The notes: a model not told the origin generated them from the sequence alone. A stretch of DNA of 64,000 nucleotides from Ovis canadensis (GCF_042477335.2 NC_091256.1:37540001-37604000), one strand, 5' to 3'; shown: positions 1 to 11,308, counted from the stretch's first letter. A program made the numbers and translations.

Positions 1-554
1 ACTCCTGACATTAGACTATAAACCCAACCTGGACGTTGTCAACATCTCAAAGTACCCAGATAGGCTCCAGAGAAGGGTGGGAAATGGCCATGGGAGGGCT
101 GGAGGGAGGCCAGGCCAGGGAGTTATGCTCAGAGGCAGTGCTCAGTCGTGTCCAACTCTGCAACCCCATGGACTGTAGCCCGCCAGGCTCCTCTGCCCAT
201 GGGATGTTCCAGGCAAGAATACTGGAGTGGGTTGCCACTTCCTTCTCCAGGGGAGGTAACTGTTTTGTAAAACTGATTGGATGAAAACAGAAAGGGAGGA
301 GATGGCTGGAGGTAAGGGATGATTCTGATCCCAGGATTCCAATCTAACTTGTCTTGTTCCAAAACCCATGCATACTCTTCCCTCTATACTTTACTGTCTC
401 TGAAAAATAAATTTTAAGTGGGGGTGCAGAGGGTGGCGGTTGTCTGAAATATGGGATCCAGGAACAGGGTCAAGAATCATAACTTCTCCCTCAACTACTG
501 CCCAGAAGTGAGGGACTTCCATCCTGACTCTCAGCAGCATGCCCACCTCCTTAC
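1..554 (-). other. CAPN8: CAPN8 intron 1 (5' part, minus strand)
   Basis: This is the sequence downstream (minus strand) of the CAPN8 exon 1 donor, which reads GTAAGG at 554-549. It runs off the left end of the window, so exon 2 is not visible. The only recognisable content is a Bov-A SINE fragment at about 135-260. The rest looks unique and has no supportable ORF. Confidence 0.85.
135..260 (-). repeat. Bov-A SINE monomer fragment
   Basis: It contains the Bov-A block read in reverse: CAGTCGTGTCCAACTC, then ACCCCATGGACTGTAG, then AATACTGGAGTGGGTTGCCA. No tRNA-like head is present. It sits in CAPN8 intron 1. Confidence 0.85.
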
Positions 555-791
555 CGTGGGCCGCTTCCAGACAACGCCTTGAGTTTGAGGGGAGCAAGGT
601 CCGAGATCCTTGTAGCCCAAAGCTGACGGGCACGCTGGGAACTCTGGGTCCTTAAACAGGAGCCCCGAGTCCAAGCACTGCTGCCTCAAGGTCTCGAAGT
701 CCTGGCCCAAGTACCTCACGGCCTTCTGGCTGGAGCCAAGGCCTTCAGCGGCCGCGCGCTGCCTGGCTATGCGGGCCGCCGGGGCTGCCAT
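555..791 (-). CDS. CAPN8: Calpain-8 (nCL-2) first coding exon
   Basis: This is the first coding exon of CAPN8, a Ca2+-dependent cysteine protease of the classical calpain family, known mainly from stomach mucosa. It encodes residues 1-79, starting MAAPAARIARQRAAAEGLGS and ending in the calpain motif VWKRPT. It is exactly 237 bases, the same length as CAPN2 exon 1 in this window, and ends at the equivalent residue before a GTAAGG donor. The exon covers the N-terminal anchor helix and the start of the PC1 protease-core domain; the catalytic residues are in later exons off the left edge. The stretch QCLDSGLLFKDPEFPACPSA separates it from CAPN2 and CAPN1 as I recall those proteins. CAPN8 beside CAPN2 in opposite orientation matches the known mammalian arrangement. 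No stop or frameshift is seen. Confidence 0.93.
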
Positions 792-1000
792 GGCCGAGGG
801 CTCGGTTGGGTAGACAGAGGGCAGGGCTGCTCCGTGCTCTCAGAGACCTGCCCCGCTGGGAGGGAAGCTATAAGGCATGTGAAGCAGGGGAGGGGAGGGT
901 GGAGCAGGTGAACATTTCACCTGAGGGCCCCCACCCCCATCCAGAGGGCAGTGAGTCAGGGCCAGGAGCAAATATGTACCCAGGGTGCAGGTGAACCTGC
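792..1000 (-). promoter_or_regulatory. CAPN8: Probable CAPN8 5' UTR and proximal promoter
   Basis: This is the sequence directly upstream (minus strand) of the CAPN8 start codon. It is moderately GC-rich but lacks the dense CpG island seen at CAPN2. A weak TATA-like CTTATAG lies about 80 bases upstream of the ATG (around 869-874), too close to tell UTR from promoter. The assignment rests on position only. Confidence 0.4.
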
Positions 1001-1394
1001 CCTGCCCTCCCCTTCTGCCTTCCAGCAGACAATTTGGAGGCTAGGAACCCTCCAGGGCCCCTCCCAGGCCATAAGCCTAAGACATTCTTGAGGATCACAG
1101 TCACCCATCCCCATCTCTTTGCAAGACCTGCTTACCTGCCATTGGCACCATCAGCTGAGATGAGAAGGCCTATTGGGTAGCTTAAGGCCAGTATTTACCA
1201 CAGAATTGGTTCTCAGCAGAAAGGAAAGAGGTTGGAGGGGTCACCCTTCTTTCCAGAAAAGTTTGGCTACATATTTTCTAGAAAGATAGAAATATCAGAG
1301 AAGGGTGAGTCACGGAAAGCATCAGAGTAACCCCAAGCAAAGGGGCTCCACCTATGAGTAAAGGGTTTGGCCTTTTCCTGGGCATCTATCCCAA

Positions 1395-1565
1395 CTCCAC
1401 CAGTAATTAGCCCTGTCACCTGGGGCAAGTCATTTAACCTCTCATCCCCTCAATTTTCTCAACTGTAAAATGGAAGGTAATAGTAGGACCTACCTTATAT
1501 AGGCTTGTTTGGAAGAGTGATGAGATAGGACATAGAATTTGCTTAGAAGAGTACCTAAGAAGCAC
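1395..1565 (+). repeat. MIR SINE
   Basis: It has the MIR core signature: a short CACCTGGGGCAAGTCATTTA block, then CTCAACTGTAAAATGGAAGG, then a tail like AGCACTCAGTAAATAATCAG. It is old and diverged. Confidence 0.75.
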
Positions 1566-1781
1566 TCAGTAAATAATCAGTCATCATTATTCCTGGGAAC
1601 CAGGACCAGAAAGAGAAGGCCTGAGGATCAAGAGTTGTGGGTTCTGTGGATAGCCTCTAAAACCCATCCTTGCTGCAAAAAGCAAGGAGATGGGTTTTCC
1701 CGTAGAGCCTTAAGAAAGGTGCAGAGCCTTCTGACAAATTGCTTTCTGCGCAGTGAAAGCTATCAGTCTTCCAACCTACGT

Positions 1782-1906
1782 AACTATGTGCTGTGCTTAG
1801 TCACTCAGTTGTGTCCGTGACCCCATAGACTATAGCCTGCCAGGCTCCTCTGTCCATGGAGTTCTCCAGGCAAGAATACTGGAGTGGGTTGCCATTTCCT
1901 TCTCCA
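1782..1906 (-). repeat. Bov-A SINE monomer inserted in an LTR-like fossil
   Basis: A Bov-A block in reverse orientation, bounded by a short direct repeat (GTAACTAT at both ends). The sequence after it (1907-1990, TTGTTTTAAAGCCACTAAG) resembles the end of an ancient MaLR-type LTR. Confidence 0.75.
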
Positions 1907-1988
1907 ATGTAACTATAGAAACCAAATTTGTGTTGTTTTAAAGCCACTAAGTTTGTCATAATTGGTTACGGTAGAAACAGAAAATTAA

Positions 1989-2489
<501 letters not shown>

Positions 2490-2533
2490 ACTGAGTCCAG
2501 CTGGCTAATTTCAAATATAAAAGTTTTCACTAT

Positions 2534-2551
2534 AAAAAAAAAAAAAAAAAA
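2534..2551 (+). repeat. Poly(A) tail of the RPL23A retrocopy
   Basis: An uninterrupted run of about 18 A follows the short 3' UTR. It merges into the right target-site duplication (2549-2559). Confidence 0.9.
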
Positions 2552-2561
2552 GAAAACGTAA

Positions 2562-3225
2562 TATGAAGAGTGATTACATACAGGGGAGGAAGGAAATAGG
2601 GAGGGGCGGTCCAGAATAGAAACTAGGCTTATTTTATAGGTTTGACTTGGAACGTGTAAATATTTAATCCTAAAAATTGTCATTTAAAAAATCTATAAAA
2701 TAAAATGGGATGAACATATTGGTAGCACACCATTCAGATTCAAAGTGGCTAAAAAAACACAAGTTATTTGGTTACAACCTTCAATATGACATATCTTGGA
2801 AGAAAAACTTATGAAACCACAAGAAAAAATCTTACACTATTTTCACTAATCATTCGGTTAGTAGTAAAATTTTCGTCATTGTTTTGAAATTATTGTATGC
2901 ATATTATGGAAGAAAGCAAATGAGAAGTATTTTATATTCTAATTCTATAATTCGGTGCCGTTAGAACTCAAATTCTGGGCATGGGGTAAGGGAGATTCAT
3001 ACTTAAGATCAAAAAGATTAAATAAAAATTCTGCCAGTCCTCAATTTGGATTGGAAGTATCATCTTAAAAAAAAAAGAGAGAGAGTTGTGGGTTCTAATC
3101 TCAGTAGAAAAACAGGCTCTGGGACCTTGCATTGATTGTTTTTCTCAGCGCTCCAATTTTCCTAGGCCTGGTCTACCCTAAGGATAGGAATATCAGTGAT
3201 TTTTGAAATTTGGGGGTGAGGGAGC
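2562..3225. other. AT-rich intergenic sequence, nothing recognised
   Basis: AT-rich sequence with a short A/GA-rich run at about 3067-3085. I see no gene, RNA or repeat family that I can name. Confidence 0.5.
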
Positions 3226-3227
3226 TG

Positions 3228-3685
3228 AAAAATGGTCTCCCAAAGATATCTAGTCCTAATCTTTGGAACCTGTGAATAGTACATACCGTATGTAGAAAAA
3301 GGATTTTTGCAGACGTGATTAAGTTAAGGATTTTAAAATAAGAAGACCATCATAGCCTCAAGTGTAATTACAAGTACCCTCATGAGACAGAGGGCGAGGG
3401 AGATTTAACAACAGACAGAACAGGAGGATGTACCCACAGAGGCAGAGAGACTGGGGTGATGCTGTCACAGGCCAAGGAATGCCAGCAGCCACCAGAAGCG
3501 GACAGAGGCCGTGAATGAATCCTCCCCGAGAGTCTCTGGAAGGGGTGTGGCCTTGCCACCATCTTGGTTTCAGCCCCGTGGAACTGATGTTAGACTTCTG
3601 GCCTCCAAAACTGAGAGAGAACATATTCCTGCTGTTTTAAGCCACAAAGTTTGTTAACTGGTTATAGCAGCCCCAGGAAACAAAT
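3228..3685 (+). repeat. Ancient LTR fossil (MaLR/MLT-like)
   Basis: It contains the ordered landmarks of this LTR type: ACCTGTGAATAGTACATAC, GCAGACGTGATTAAGTTAAG, a GGAATGCCAGCAGCCACCAG block, and a 3' end with TGTTTTAAGCCACAAAGTTT. It is strongly diverged, with no internal retroviral sequence nearby. The exact subfamily is uncertain. Confidence 0.65.
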
Positions 3686-3736
3686 CCAGGGTGTGTGAAA
3701 CTCCCATGAAACATTTGCTTAAAATGCTGATTCCTG

Positions 3737-3866
3737 GGACTTCCCTGGCAGTCCAGGGGTTAAAAATCCTCCTTCCACTGCAGGGGGTGTAAGTTTGATC
3801 CCTGGTCAGGGAACTAAGTTCCCACCCGATGGCGCAACCTAATAGATAAATTTTTTTAAAAAAATA
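3737..3866 (+). repeat. tRNA-derived SINE (CHR/ART2-like) with target-site duplication
   Basis: It has a tRNA-like head (ACTTCCCTGGCAGTCCAGGG) and an A-rich tail. It is flanked by a 16-bp near-exact duplication, AAAATGCTGATTCCTG at 3721-3736 and AAAATGCTGACTCCTG at 3866-3881. Confidence 0.8.
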
Positions 3867-4328
3867 AAATGCTGACTCCTGCCTTTGCTCCCCACTCCCT
3901 CCAAAGTTCTAATTCAGTGGGTGTGGGGGTAGGACTCAGGAGTCCGCAGTTTTTATACTGTGATCACAGAGATGATGCCAAATGCAGGGGTCCACAGTCC
4001 ACACTCTGAGAAGCTCTGAACCGGCTGAACTCTGAGGCCCCCAGCTTCCCACCTTCTAAGCCAGCCACTGTCTGTATGTAGAGCAGTTCACCAGGCAAGT
4101 GGGTCTGGGCAAAGAGAAAGAAGTGTCTGCTCCCCAGGCATCCAGCATAAGATATGGTTTCAGGTTTCACCAGAAATTCAAGGCCAAAAAATGACCCTCA
4201 AAGGCTCAAGCTAGCATCACAGACTTGGCTAGGCCCTCATCTCTCTGGGGGTCCCACCTGCATTTCTTCAACTGCACCTTGATTCACCATCTGCCCCAAT
4301 AGTAAGTTCATCCAAATTTCAAGATTAC

Positions 4329-4530
4329 TTTTTCCCTTGTGGCTCAGCTGGTAAAGAATCTTCCTGCAATGCAGGAGACCTGGGTTAGATCCCTGGGTTG
4401 GGAAATTCCCTGGAGAAAGGAAAGGCTACCCACTCCAGTATTCTAGCCTGGAGAATTCCATGGACAATATAGCCCCTGGGGTTGCAAAGAATCGGACTCG
4501 ACTGAGCTACTTTCACTTCAGTAACGTTGC
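4329..4530 (+). repeat. Bov-tA SINE (plus)
   Basis: It has the tRNA-like head TGGCTCAGCTGGTAAAGAAT, the B-box region, then a Bov-A body ending in GACTCGACTGAGC. It forms an inverted pair with the copy at 4680-4880. Confidence 0.88.
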
Positions 4531-4679
4531 TCCTGGTCTCACTTGGGTGGCCCCATCCTCCTTTAAAACCAGAACCATAATTCCTCAACACAGAATCCTC
4601 TCAAGCACATGGGATTACAGGGGAAATCTAGGAACTCTGTGCAAAAGGCAGGGAAATACTTATTTTTACTTTTGAATCT

Positions 4680-4880
4680 GAAAGTGAAAATGGAAGTCAC
4701 TCAGTCGTGTCCGACTCTTCATGATCCCACGGCCTACACAGTCCATGGAATTCTCCAGGCCAGAATACTGGAGTGGGTAGCCTTTCCCCTCTCCAGGGGA
4801 TCTTCCCGACCCAGGAATCAAACCAGGGTCTCCTGCATTGCAGGCAGATTCTTTACCAACTGAGCTATCAGGGAAGCCCC
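4680..4880 (-). repeat. Bov-tA SINE (minus)
   Basis: It starts with CAGTCGTGTCCGACTC and ends with the reversed tRNA head CTGAGCTATCAGGGAAGCCC. It shares an unusual GGCTACCCACTCCAGTATTC variant with the copy at 4329-4530, suggesting the same subfamily. Confidence 0.88.
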
Positions 4881-4904
4881 ATTTTTTAATCTACTGCCTA
4901 CTTA

Positions 4905-5475
4905 TCTGAAGCTTGTGACTGACGTCCATGGCCAATCTTACTCTACTCAGAGCAGACATTTCAAATACAAATCCAACCATGTCTCTTCCAAACGTAAAGC
5001 CCCCTCAAAGGCTGCCCATCACTCAGGAGAACAAGTCTGCCCACCACTCAACAGACTGGCCCCTTGCTCCCTCTCTGCCCCCTGTCCCCCACCCCCCTCC
5101 CTCTCTGCTTTCCACTCCCTGACCTCTTTCAGGTCCTGGAATGCCATGCTCTGTCCCATTGAAGGCTTTGCACCTGCTATGCCCTTCCCCGGAAACACCC
5201 TCTCCTCACCCCCACCCCTACTCAGCCTTCAGATGCCCAGTGCCCCAGGGAAGTCTTCCTGGACCCCCTACACAGAGACATCCACCTTCTGTAGGCTCTC
5301 ACAGCAGCCGGCGGTTCCCTGCCAGGGTGAATTTGCTGAACGCCCCTCCACCCCGGCAGACTCTGATCTCCACAAGGACAACTGTCTGTGTTTGTTTTGC
5401 TCATCACTGCGTCACTGGAGCCGGAAAGCTCCTGGAGCATTGTAGGGACTGAATAAACATTTGCTGAATGGATAG
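4905..5475 (+). repeat. L2 LINE 3' fossil
   Basis: It shows the typical L2 3' end: an AGGCTTTGCACCTGCTATGC block, a GTCTTCCTGGACCCC block, and the terminal GGGACTGAATAAACATTTGC. A 176-codon open frame across it is a by-product, not a gene. Confidence 0.65.
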
Positions 5476-5614
5476 ACACCCACGGCTATAAGATGCCCAG
5501 TGGTTGGAGAGATGCACACCAGCTATAGTGGACCCAGTACCTTCAGGCAGAGAGCTCGTGGGTTCGTTTTCCCTGCCTCTGTTTCTCTCCAAGCCTCCCT
5601 GAAACACTCCCCTT

Positions 5615-5743
5615 GCTGCTGCTGCTAAGTCACTTCAGTCATGTCCAACTCTGTGTGTCCCATAGACGGCAGCCCACCAGGCTCCGCCGTCCCTGGGATT
5701 TTCCAGGCAAGAGTACTGGAACGGGTTGCCATTGCCTTCTCCG
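5615..5743 (-). repeat. Bov-A monomer with 14-bp target-site duplication
   Basis: A Bov-A unit in reverse starting at a GCTGCTGCTGCTAAGTC end. It is flanked by exact copies of GAAACACTCCCCTT at 5601-5614 and 5744-5757. Confidence 0.9.
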
Positions 5744-5757
5744 GAAACACTCCCCTT

Positions 5758-6965
5758 CAGTTCAGTCGCTCAGTCATGTCCGACTCTTTGCCACCCCATG
5801 AATTGTAGCACGCCAGGCCTCCCTGTCCATCACCATCTCCCGGAGTTCACTCAGACTCACATTCATTGAGTCCATGATGCCATCCAGCCATCTCATCCTC
5901 TGTCCTCCCCTTCTCCTCCTGCCCACAATCCTTCCCAGCATCAGAGTCTTTTCCAATGAGTCAACTCTTCGCATGAGGTGGCCAAAGTACTGGAGTTTCA
6001 GCTTTAGCATCATTCCTTCTAAAGAAATCCCAGGGCTGATCTCCTTCAGAATGGACTGGTTGGATCTCCTTGCAGTCCAAGGGACTCTCAAGAGTCTTCT
6101 CCAACACCACAGTTCAAAAGCATCAATTCTTTGGCGCTCAGCCTTCTTCACAGTCCAACTCTCACATCCATACATGACCACAGGAAAAACCAGAGCCTTG
6201 ACTAAATGGACCTTAGTCAGCAAAGTAATGTCTCTGCTTGTGAATATGCTGTCTAGGTTGGTCATAACTTTCCTTCCAAAGAGTAAGCATCTTTTAATTT
6301 CATGGCTGCAGCCACCATCTGCAGTGATTTTGGAGCCCCAAAAAATAAAGTCTGACACTGTTTCCACTGTTTCCCCATCTATTTCCCATGAAGTGATGGG
6401 ACCGGATGCCATGATCTTCATTTTCTGAATGTTGAGCTTTAAGCCAACTTTTTCGCTCTCCTCTTTCACTTGCATCAAGAGGCTTTTTTAGCTCCTCTTC
6501 ACTTTCTGCCATAAGGGTGGTGTCATCTGCATATCTGAGGTTATTGATATTTCCCCTGGCAATCTTGATTCCAGCTTGTGTTTCTTCCAGCCCAGCATTT
6601 CTCATGATGTACTCTGCATAGAAGTTAAATAAGCAGGGTGACAATATACAGCCTTGACATATTCCTTTTCCTATTTGGAACCAGTCTGTTGTTCGATGTC
6701 CAGTTCTAACTGTTGCTTCCTGACCTGCATACAGATTTCTCAAGAGGCAGGTCAGGTCGTCTGGTATTCCCATCTCTCTCAGAATTTTCCGCAGTTTATT
6801 GTGATCCACACAGTCAAAGGCTTTGGCAGAGTCAATAAAGCAGAAGTAGATGTTTTTCTGGAACTCTCTTGCTTTTTCCATGATCCAGCAGTTGTTGGCA
6901 ATTTGATCTCTGGTTCTTCTGCCTTTTCTAAAACCAGCTTGAACATCAGGGAGTTCACGGTTCAC
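5758..6965 (-). mobile_element. BovB (RTE-clade) LINE, 5'-truncated copy A
   Basis: A 1.2-kb 3' portion of BovB on the minus strand. The reverse transcriptase palm is recognisable, with AKAFDCVDHNKL (motif A) and YADDTTL (catalytic motif C). The C-terminal [12 protein letters not shown] and HGVAKSRT blocks follow. The reading frame is broken near 6480 into two overlapping ORFs, and the element lacks its endonuclease half, so it cannot move by itself. The 5' break lies close to a 31-bp tandem duplication at 6974-7035. Confidence 0.93.
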
Positions 6966-6973
6966 CCTTAGAT

Positions 6974-7035
6974 GGACTGAAATAAACAAGCCCTCCCTCC
7001 ATCTGGACTGAAATAAACAAGCCCTCCCTCCCTCT
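6974..7035 (+). repeat. 31-bp tandem duplication next to BovB copy A
   Basis: The unit begins GGACTGAAATAAACAAGCCC and occurs at 6974-7004 and 7005-7035 with about one mismatch. Confidence 0.9.
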
Positions 7036-7039
7036 AAGG

Positions 7040-7685
7040 CAGAGTGAGTGCAGCCCGTAAATTCCTTTATCCGAAAGTGGCTCCTTTGGGGTTACCGATC
7101 TCCTTCCCACCCCACCTGCCTAAATCACCTCCTGACGCTGCGCGGGACAAACCCGTCTTCATTTTAGGCAGACAGATCTGCACTGCTGTGAACAGAGCCC
7201 TCATTTCCCAAGTCAGGCGGCATCTCTGCTCACCAGCCCCACCTGAGCTGGCAGCCAGCGTCTCCCTATTCCCCAGCCAGGCGCCCGCTGGCCCTGTCAA
7301 CCTGGACAGACATCTCCCCAGCCTCACACCCCAGACATCCCAGCAAGAGCTGCTGCCAGTTCCACCCAGGAAGCCCAAGTTCCATGACAGAGGCTGACGA
7401 GGCCCCGCAGAAACACACCAGGCGGCACCGACTAGTAAGAACCCTTCTTGGCAAACAGCACTGGTGAGTGCGGTTCAGACAGAGCACTGTTTTATCCAGT
7501 GGCTCCTCTCAGCCAGAAGGACAGGCTGCCTTGTACCCTCAGCAAGGAAGACAAATCACCCCAAAGCCCAAGTGTGCTTTTCAGACGAAGTCTGCAAAGC
7601 TTGTTGTCATGCAGAACCCGACCTTCAGCCTCTCTCCTGGGCCTTCCCATTTCAGATTTCTAAGGCAAGCAGGGGGTGAATCTAA
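7040..7685. other. Intergenic sequence, nothing recognised
   Basis: Non-repetitive, moderately GC-rich sequence. Overlapping short ORFs occur in several frames, but none has a recognisable domain. Confidence 0.5.
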
Positions 7686-7689
7686 TGTC

Positions 7690-8435
7690 AAGAGGATTAC
7701 AGAGTTCTCACACAGTGCTGGTGGGGATGGAAAATGTACAGGCACTTTGGAAACCCGTCTGGCAGTTCCACAAAATGCTAAATACAGGTAGTGACAGAGT
7801 AATTCCTAGGAACATTCCACTCCAGGGAACTGAAAGAGAGTTGAAAACTCAAGTCCACAGGAAAACATGTACTCTGATGCTCAGAACATGTTATTCACAA
7901 TAGCCAAAAAGTGGAAACAGCCCAGTGTCTATCAACGGATGAATAGACAAAACGTAGTATCGCCGTGCAACTGAATATCATTCAGCCATAAAAAGGAATG
8001 AAAAAACGGACACACAGTACAACACAGGCTGACCCTTGAAAATACTATGCTAAGTGAAAGAAGGGGCAGACCGGCAAGCCGAGCTGTAAAACCAGTAGAG
8101 GCTCCCTCCCAGCGGCCAACCTAGATCCCGCAGACCCAGTGTGACCACAGCAGTCACAAAAGAGCTATGGTTCTATCTATAGCAATAACCAGACCAGCCA
8201 AGTGCACAGAAACAGAGTAGATTATTTGCTGCTAGGAGCTGAGCAGAGAGGGAAATGGACTGACCACAAACAGGTATGCGGTTTCTTTTTAGGGTGATGG
8301 AAATTTTCTGGAATTAGGGAGCAGTGATGGTTACACAACATAGTGACTGTAATGGGAGCCACAGATTTGTATACTTTAAAATAATGAGCTGTCTAATATG
8401 TGAATTATTTCACAATTAAATTTTTAAGATAGAAG
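7690..8435 (+). mobile_element. Old L1 fossil (ORF2 end plus 3' UTR)
   Basis: It has the ORF2 C-terminal landmarks in degenerate form: TTATTCACAATAGCCAAAAA, then ATCATTCAGCCATAAAAAGG. After an intervening segment it continues with 3' UTR text (TTTCTGGAATTAGGGAGCAG, ATGTGAATTATTTCACAATT). It is not coding now. Confidence 0.75.
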
Positions 8436-8507
8436 AAAATAATAGTACAAAGAAGATGGTGTGATGTGATCTGTGCATTCATTTGTGGTCTCTAAGGAAA
8501 AAGACGG

Positions 8508-8655
8508 GCTCCCCTGGTGGCTCAGAGGGTAAAGCGTCTGCCTGCAGTGTGGGAGACCCAGGTTCGATCCCTGGCTTGGGAAGATCCCCTGGAGAAGGAA
8601 ATGGCAGCCCACTCCGGTACTCTTGCCTGGAAAATCCCATGGACGGAGGACAGGT
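8508..8655 (+). repeat. Bov-tA SINE, 3'-truncated
   Basis: A complete tRNA-like head with a perfect B box (GGTTCGATCCC), then the Bov-A body. It breaks off after CCCATGGACGGAGGACAG. Confidence 0.85.
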
Positions 8656-8964
8656 TTCTGGTCTGCCCCAGGACGGCAAGAATCCCATCATACCAAAGAG
8701 TGCCAGAGCTGAAAGACTGAACCCTAAAACAGCCCCGAGAATACAGAAGTCTGGGCAGGCCAGGCATGTGGGTTCACATACCATCCCAGGCCCTCATCGC
8801 TGGCAGGAAGGGGCGGACCCAGTCAAGCTCGGCTGAGAGACCAGCTGAGACTGCCCCCAGTGGCCAACCTACATCTTGCAGACCCAGTAGCTCTAAAAAC
8901 TGGCATCTGAATAGAGGGAGCACTTTCAAGCCCATGACCAATTTGAGACTCAGAGCAAGTCTAT

Positions 8965-9230
8965 AGGGAGAAGGCAATGGTACCCCACTCTTGCCTGGAA
9001 AATCCCATGGACGGAGCAGCCTGGTGTGCTGCAATCCATGGGGTTGCTAAGAGTCAGACACGACTGAGCGACTTCACTTTCACTTTTCACTTTCATGCAC
9101 TGGAGGAAGAAATGGCAACCCACTTCAGTGTTCTTGCCTGGAGAATCCCAGGGACGGGGGACCCTGGTGGGCTGCCGTCTATGGGGTTGCACAGAGTCAG
9201 ACACGACTGAAGCAACTTAGCAGCAGCAGC
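8965..9230 (+). repeat. Bov-A2 SINE (dimer) with target-site duplication
   Basis: Two Bov-A monomers are joined by a TTCACTTTCACTTTTCACTT linker and end in a (GCA)n tail. The duplication AGCAAGTCTAT flanks it at 8954-8964 and 9231-9241. Confidence 0.92.
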
Positions 9231-9241
9231 AGCAAGTCTAT

Positions 9242-9742
9242 GGGTAGATTGTATTGCCAGATTAACCCAAAGTCATTCACGTGATAAACATGCCCCAAAG
9301 CCTTCTGATTTTAAATTCCATGCTCTCTCCACAGCATAGGACCTACACTGCCTACCAGCAGGAAGCCCTGCTCTGGGCAATAGGCCACAAGGCAGGAAAC
9401 CTGAGACAAAAAAAAGCCTATTGATCATTCAGTCCTTCAACCCACAAGCCCTCTCCCCACCAACTCTTTGCTGTGCAGGAGCAGACACCAAGTAGCAGGA
9501 CCAAAGGACAAGCAAACAGCACCCCTGCCCACGAAGATCTTGGATGCTACACGAGAGACAGAGCAGGCCACTCAAAGAAAGGAGTGGCCGATTCCAAGGG
9601 GACAGATGATAAGGAAGGCTTCATGGAGAAGATGGCATTCCAGCTGGATCCTGCAGCATTAAGGGACTTAAAGGATTTGAAAAAGGGAAACAAGAAAACT
9701 GCATTTGAGCCCAGAGGAGCTTGGAGAATAAAGGCAAGAACC
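9242..9742. other. Intergenic sequence, nothing recognised
   Basis: No gene or named repeat is visible. Short ORFs here lack any recognisable motif. Confidence 0.45.
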
Positions 9743-9753
9743 ATTAACGCTCC

Positions 9754-9966
9754 CACGTGGCACTAGTGGTAAAGAACCCACCTGCCAATGCAGGAGACGT
9801 AAGAGATGCGGGTTCGATCCCTGGGTCAGGAAGATCCCCTGCAGGAGGAAATGGCAACCCACTCCAGTCTTCTTGCTGGGAGAATCCCATGGACAGAGGA
9901 ACCTGGTGACCTACAGTCCATAGGGTTGCAAAGAGTCGGACACAACTGAAGTGACTTAGCATGCAC
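9754..9966 (+). repeat. Bov-tA SINE
   Basis: A tRNA-like head with B box GGTTCGATCCC, then the Bov-A body ending CGGACACAACTGAAGTGAC. An 11-bp near-exact duplication flanks it (ATTAACGCTCC at 9743-9753, ATTAATGCTCC at 9967-9977). Confidence 0.9.
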
Positions 9967-10071
9967 GATTAATGCTCCAGAGTGGCTGGAGTAAGGGATG
10001 AGGTGGTGGACAAGATGACAGGGCATGTAGGTACTTCAGAGGTGGAGTTTTTCTCTAGTTAAAAGCAACTA

Positions 10072-10378
10072 GCAACTTCCCTGGTGGTACAGAGGTTAAG
10101 AACCTTCCTGCTAATACAGGTGACACTGGTTTGATCCCTGATCTGGGAAGATTCCACACGCCACAGAGCAGCTAAGCCGGTGAGCCACAACTACCGAAGC
10201 CCAAATACCTAGAGCCCACGCCCCGCCACAAGAGAATCCACCACAATGAGAGGCCCGCACACCACAAGGAAGGGTAGCCCCCACTGGTCACAACTAGAGA
10301 AAGTCCACACACAGCAACAGAGACCCAGTGCAGCCCAAAATAAATACATATTAATAAATAAAATTATTTTTTTAAAAA
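10072..10378 (+). repeat. CHR-2/ART2-type tRNA-derived SINE
   Basis: A long tRNA-derived SINE with head ACTTCCCTGGTGGTACAGAG, body landmarks AGCCCACGCCCCGCCACAAG and CAACTAGAGAAAGTCCACAC, and a (AAATA)n-rich A tail. Confidence 0.85.
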
Positions 10379-10379
10379 A

Positions 10380-11300
10380 AGATGCGGTTGCTCTAAACCA
10401 GGCAAGAATGGATGACAGTCTAAGCCAGGTAGAATCTGTGGGGTTGGGCAGGGTGGTGAGATGAATTGCCAAGGTTCCCGCCTCTGCATGCCCTGGAGTG
10501 GCTGGGGGGGAAACTGCCAGGATACCACTGAACAGCGGCCTTGTGGAGACCCTCTCCCACCCCCCCACCCCCACCCTAGAGCTCTGACAGTTCAGGATTC
10601 ACGTTTTGAGTAACAGGGGCAATGTGATTTCCTCCAAAAGGAAACTACTTCCTAGAAAAGAAAAGGCTGGGGGGAAAGGTGAGAACTGTCCTGACCCAGT
10701 CTATTGCAGAAAGCAAGGCCATGGAAAGCTGGAACTGCGCATGCGTCATCTGGTTTCTCACGGAAGCCGCCACAGGGTGCCGCGCGCAATTGCCAGAGCT
10801 TAGCACGTGTTTTTGAGGTTGTTCTTTCGGAGTATCACTAGGTCACACACTCCCTTGCCCTCCATCCCCGCTGCCAGGTAACCGTGGATATAGCATCATC
10901 AGTTTTCTCTTTCCTTACAAGGTCATTTCCTTCCGCATGCAGCCTTCCTTTAATTTCTCTTGTTTCTAACTTTTCTTGAATCCATATTTCTGATTCATTT
11001 TCCCCCTTCTTTTTACAACAAAATTTCATCAAAGAGGTGTATATACTCACTGCGTCCAATGCTCACCTCCCAGTCTCTCTTCTAGTCAGATTTTCAGCAT
11101 AAACCATTGGGTGAAGAACCTCATGACTATGATGTTGCTAAAACCAACGCTTACTTCTCAGTTCTCATTTTGCTTGAACTATAAGTAGCAATTAGACACG
11201 GATCAATGCTTGTTCCTTCCAGAAACGGATGGGGGGCGGGGGTGGGGCGGGAGGAGAATTTCATGAGGGATGTCTTTGAGTGGGCAAGAAGGGATCCGAT
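10380..11300. other. Intergenic sequence, nothing recognised
   Basis: Mostly unique sequence. A C-rich run lies at about 10556-10577. No gene or RNA can be supported. Confidence 0.45.
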
Positions 11301-11308
11301 CTAAAACC

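Noticed and set aside
4915-5445. 176-codon open frame
   Set aside because: It lies within an L2 3' fossil and has no recognisable protein similarity.
5774-6989. Long minus-strand frames as host genes
   Set aside because: They are BovB reverse transcriptase remnants with a frame break and no endonuclease domain.
8508-8580. tRNA genes at the heads of Bov-tA and CHR elements
   Set aside because: The A and B boxes are tRNA-derived, but the cloverleaf is not maintained and SINE bodies follow directly.
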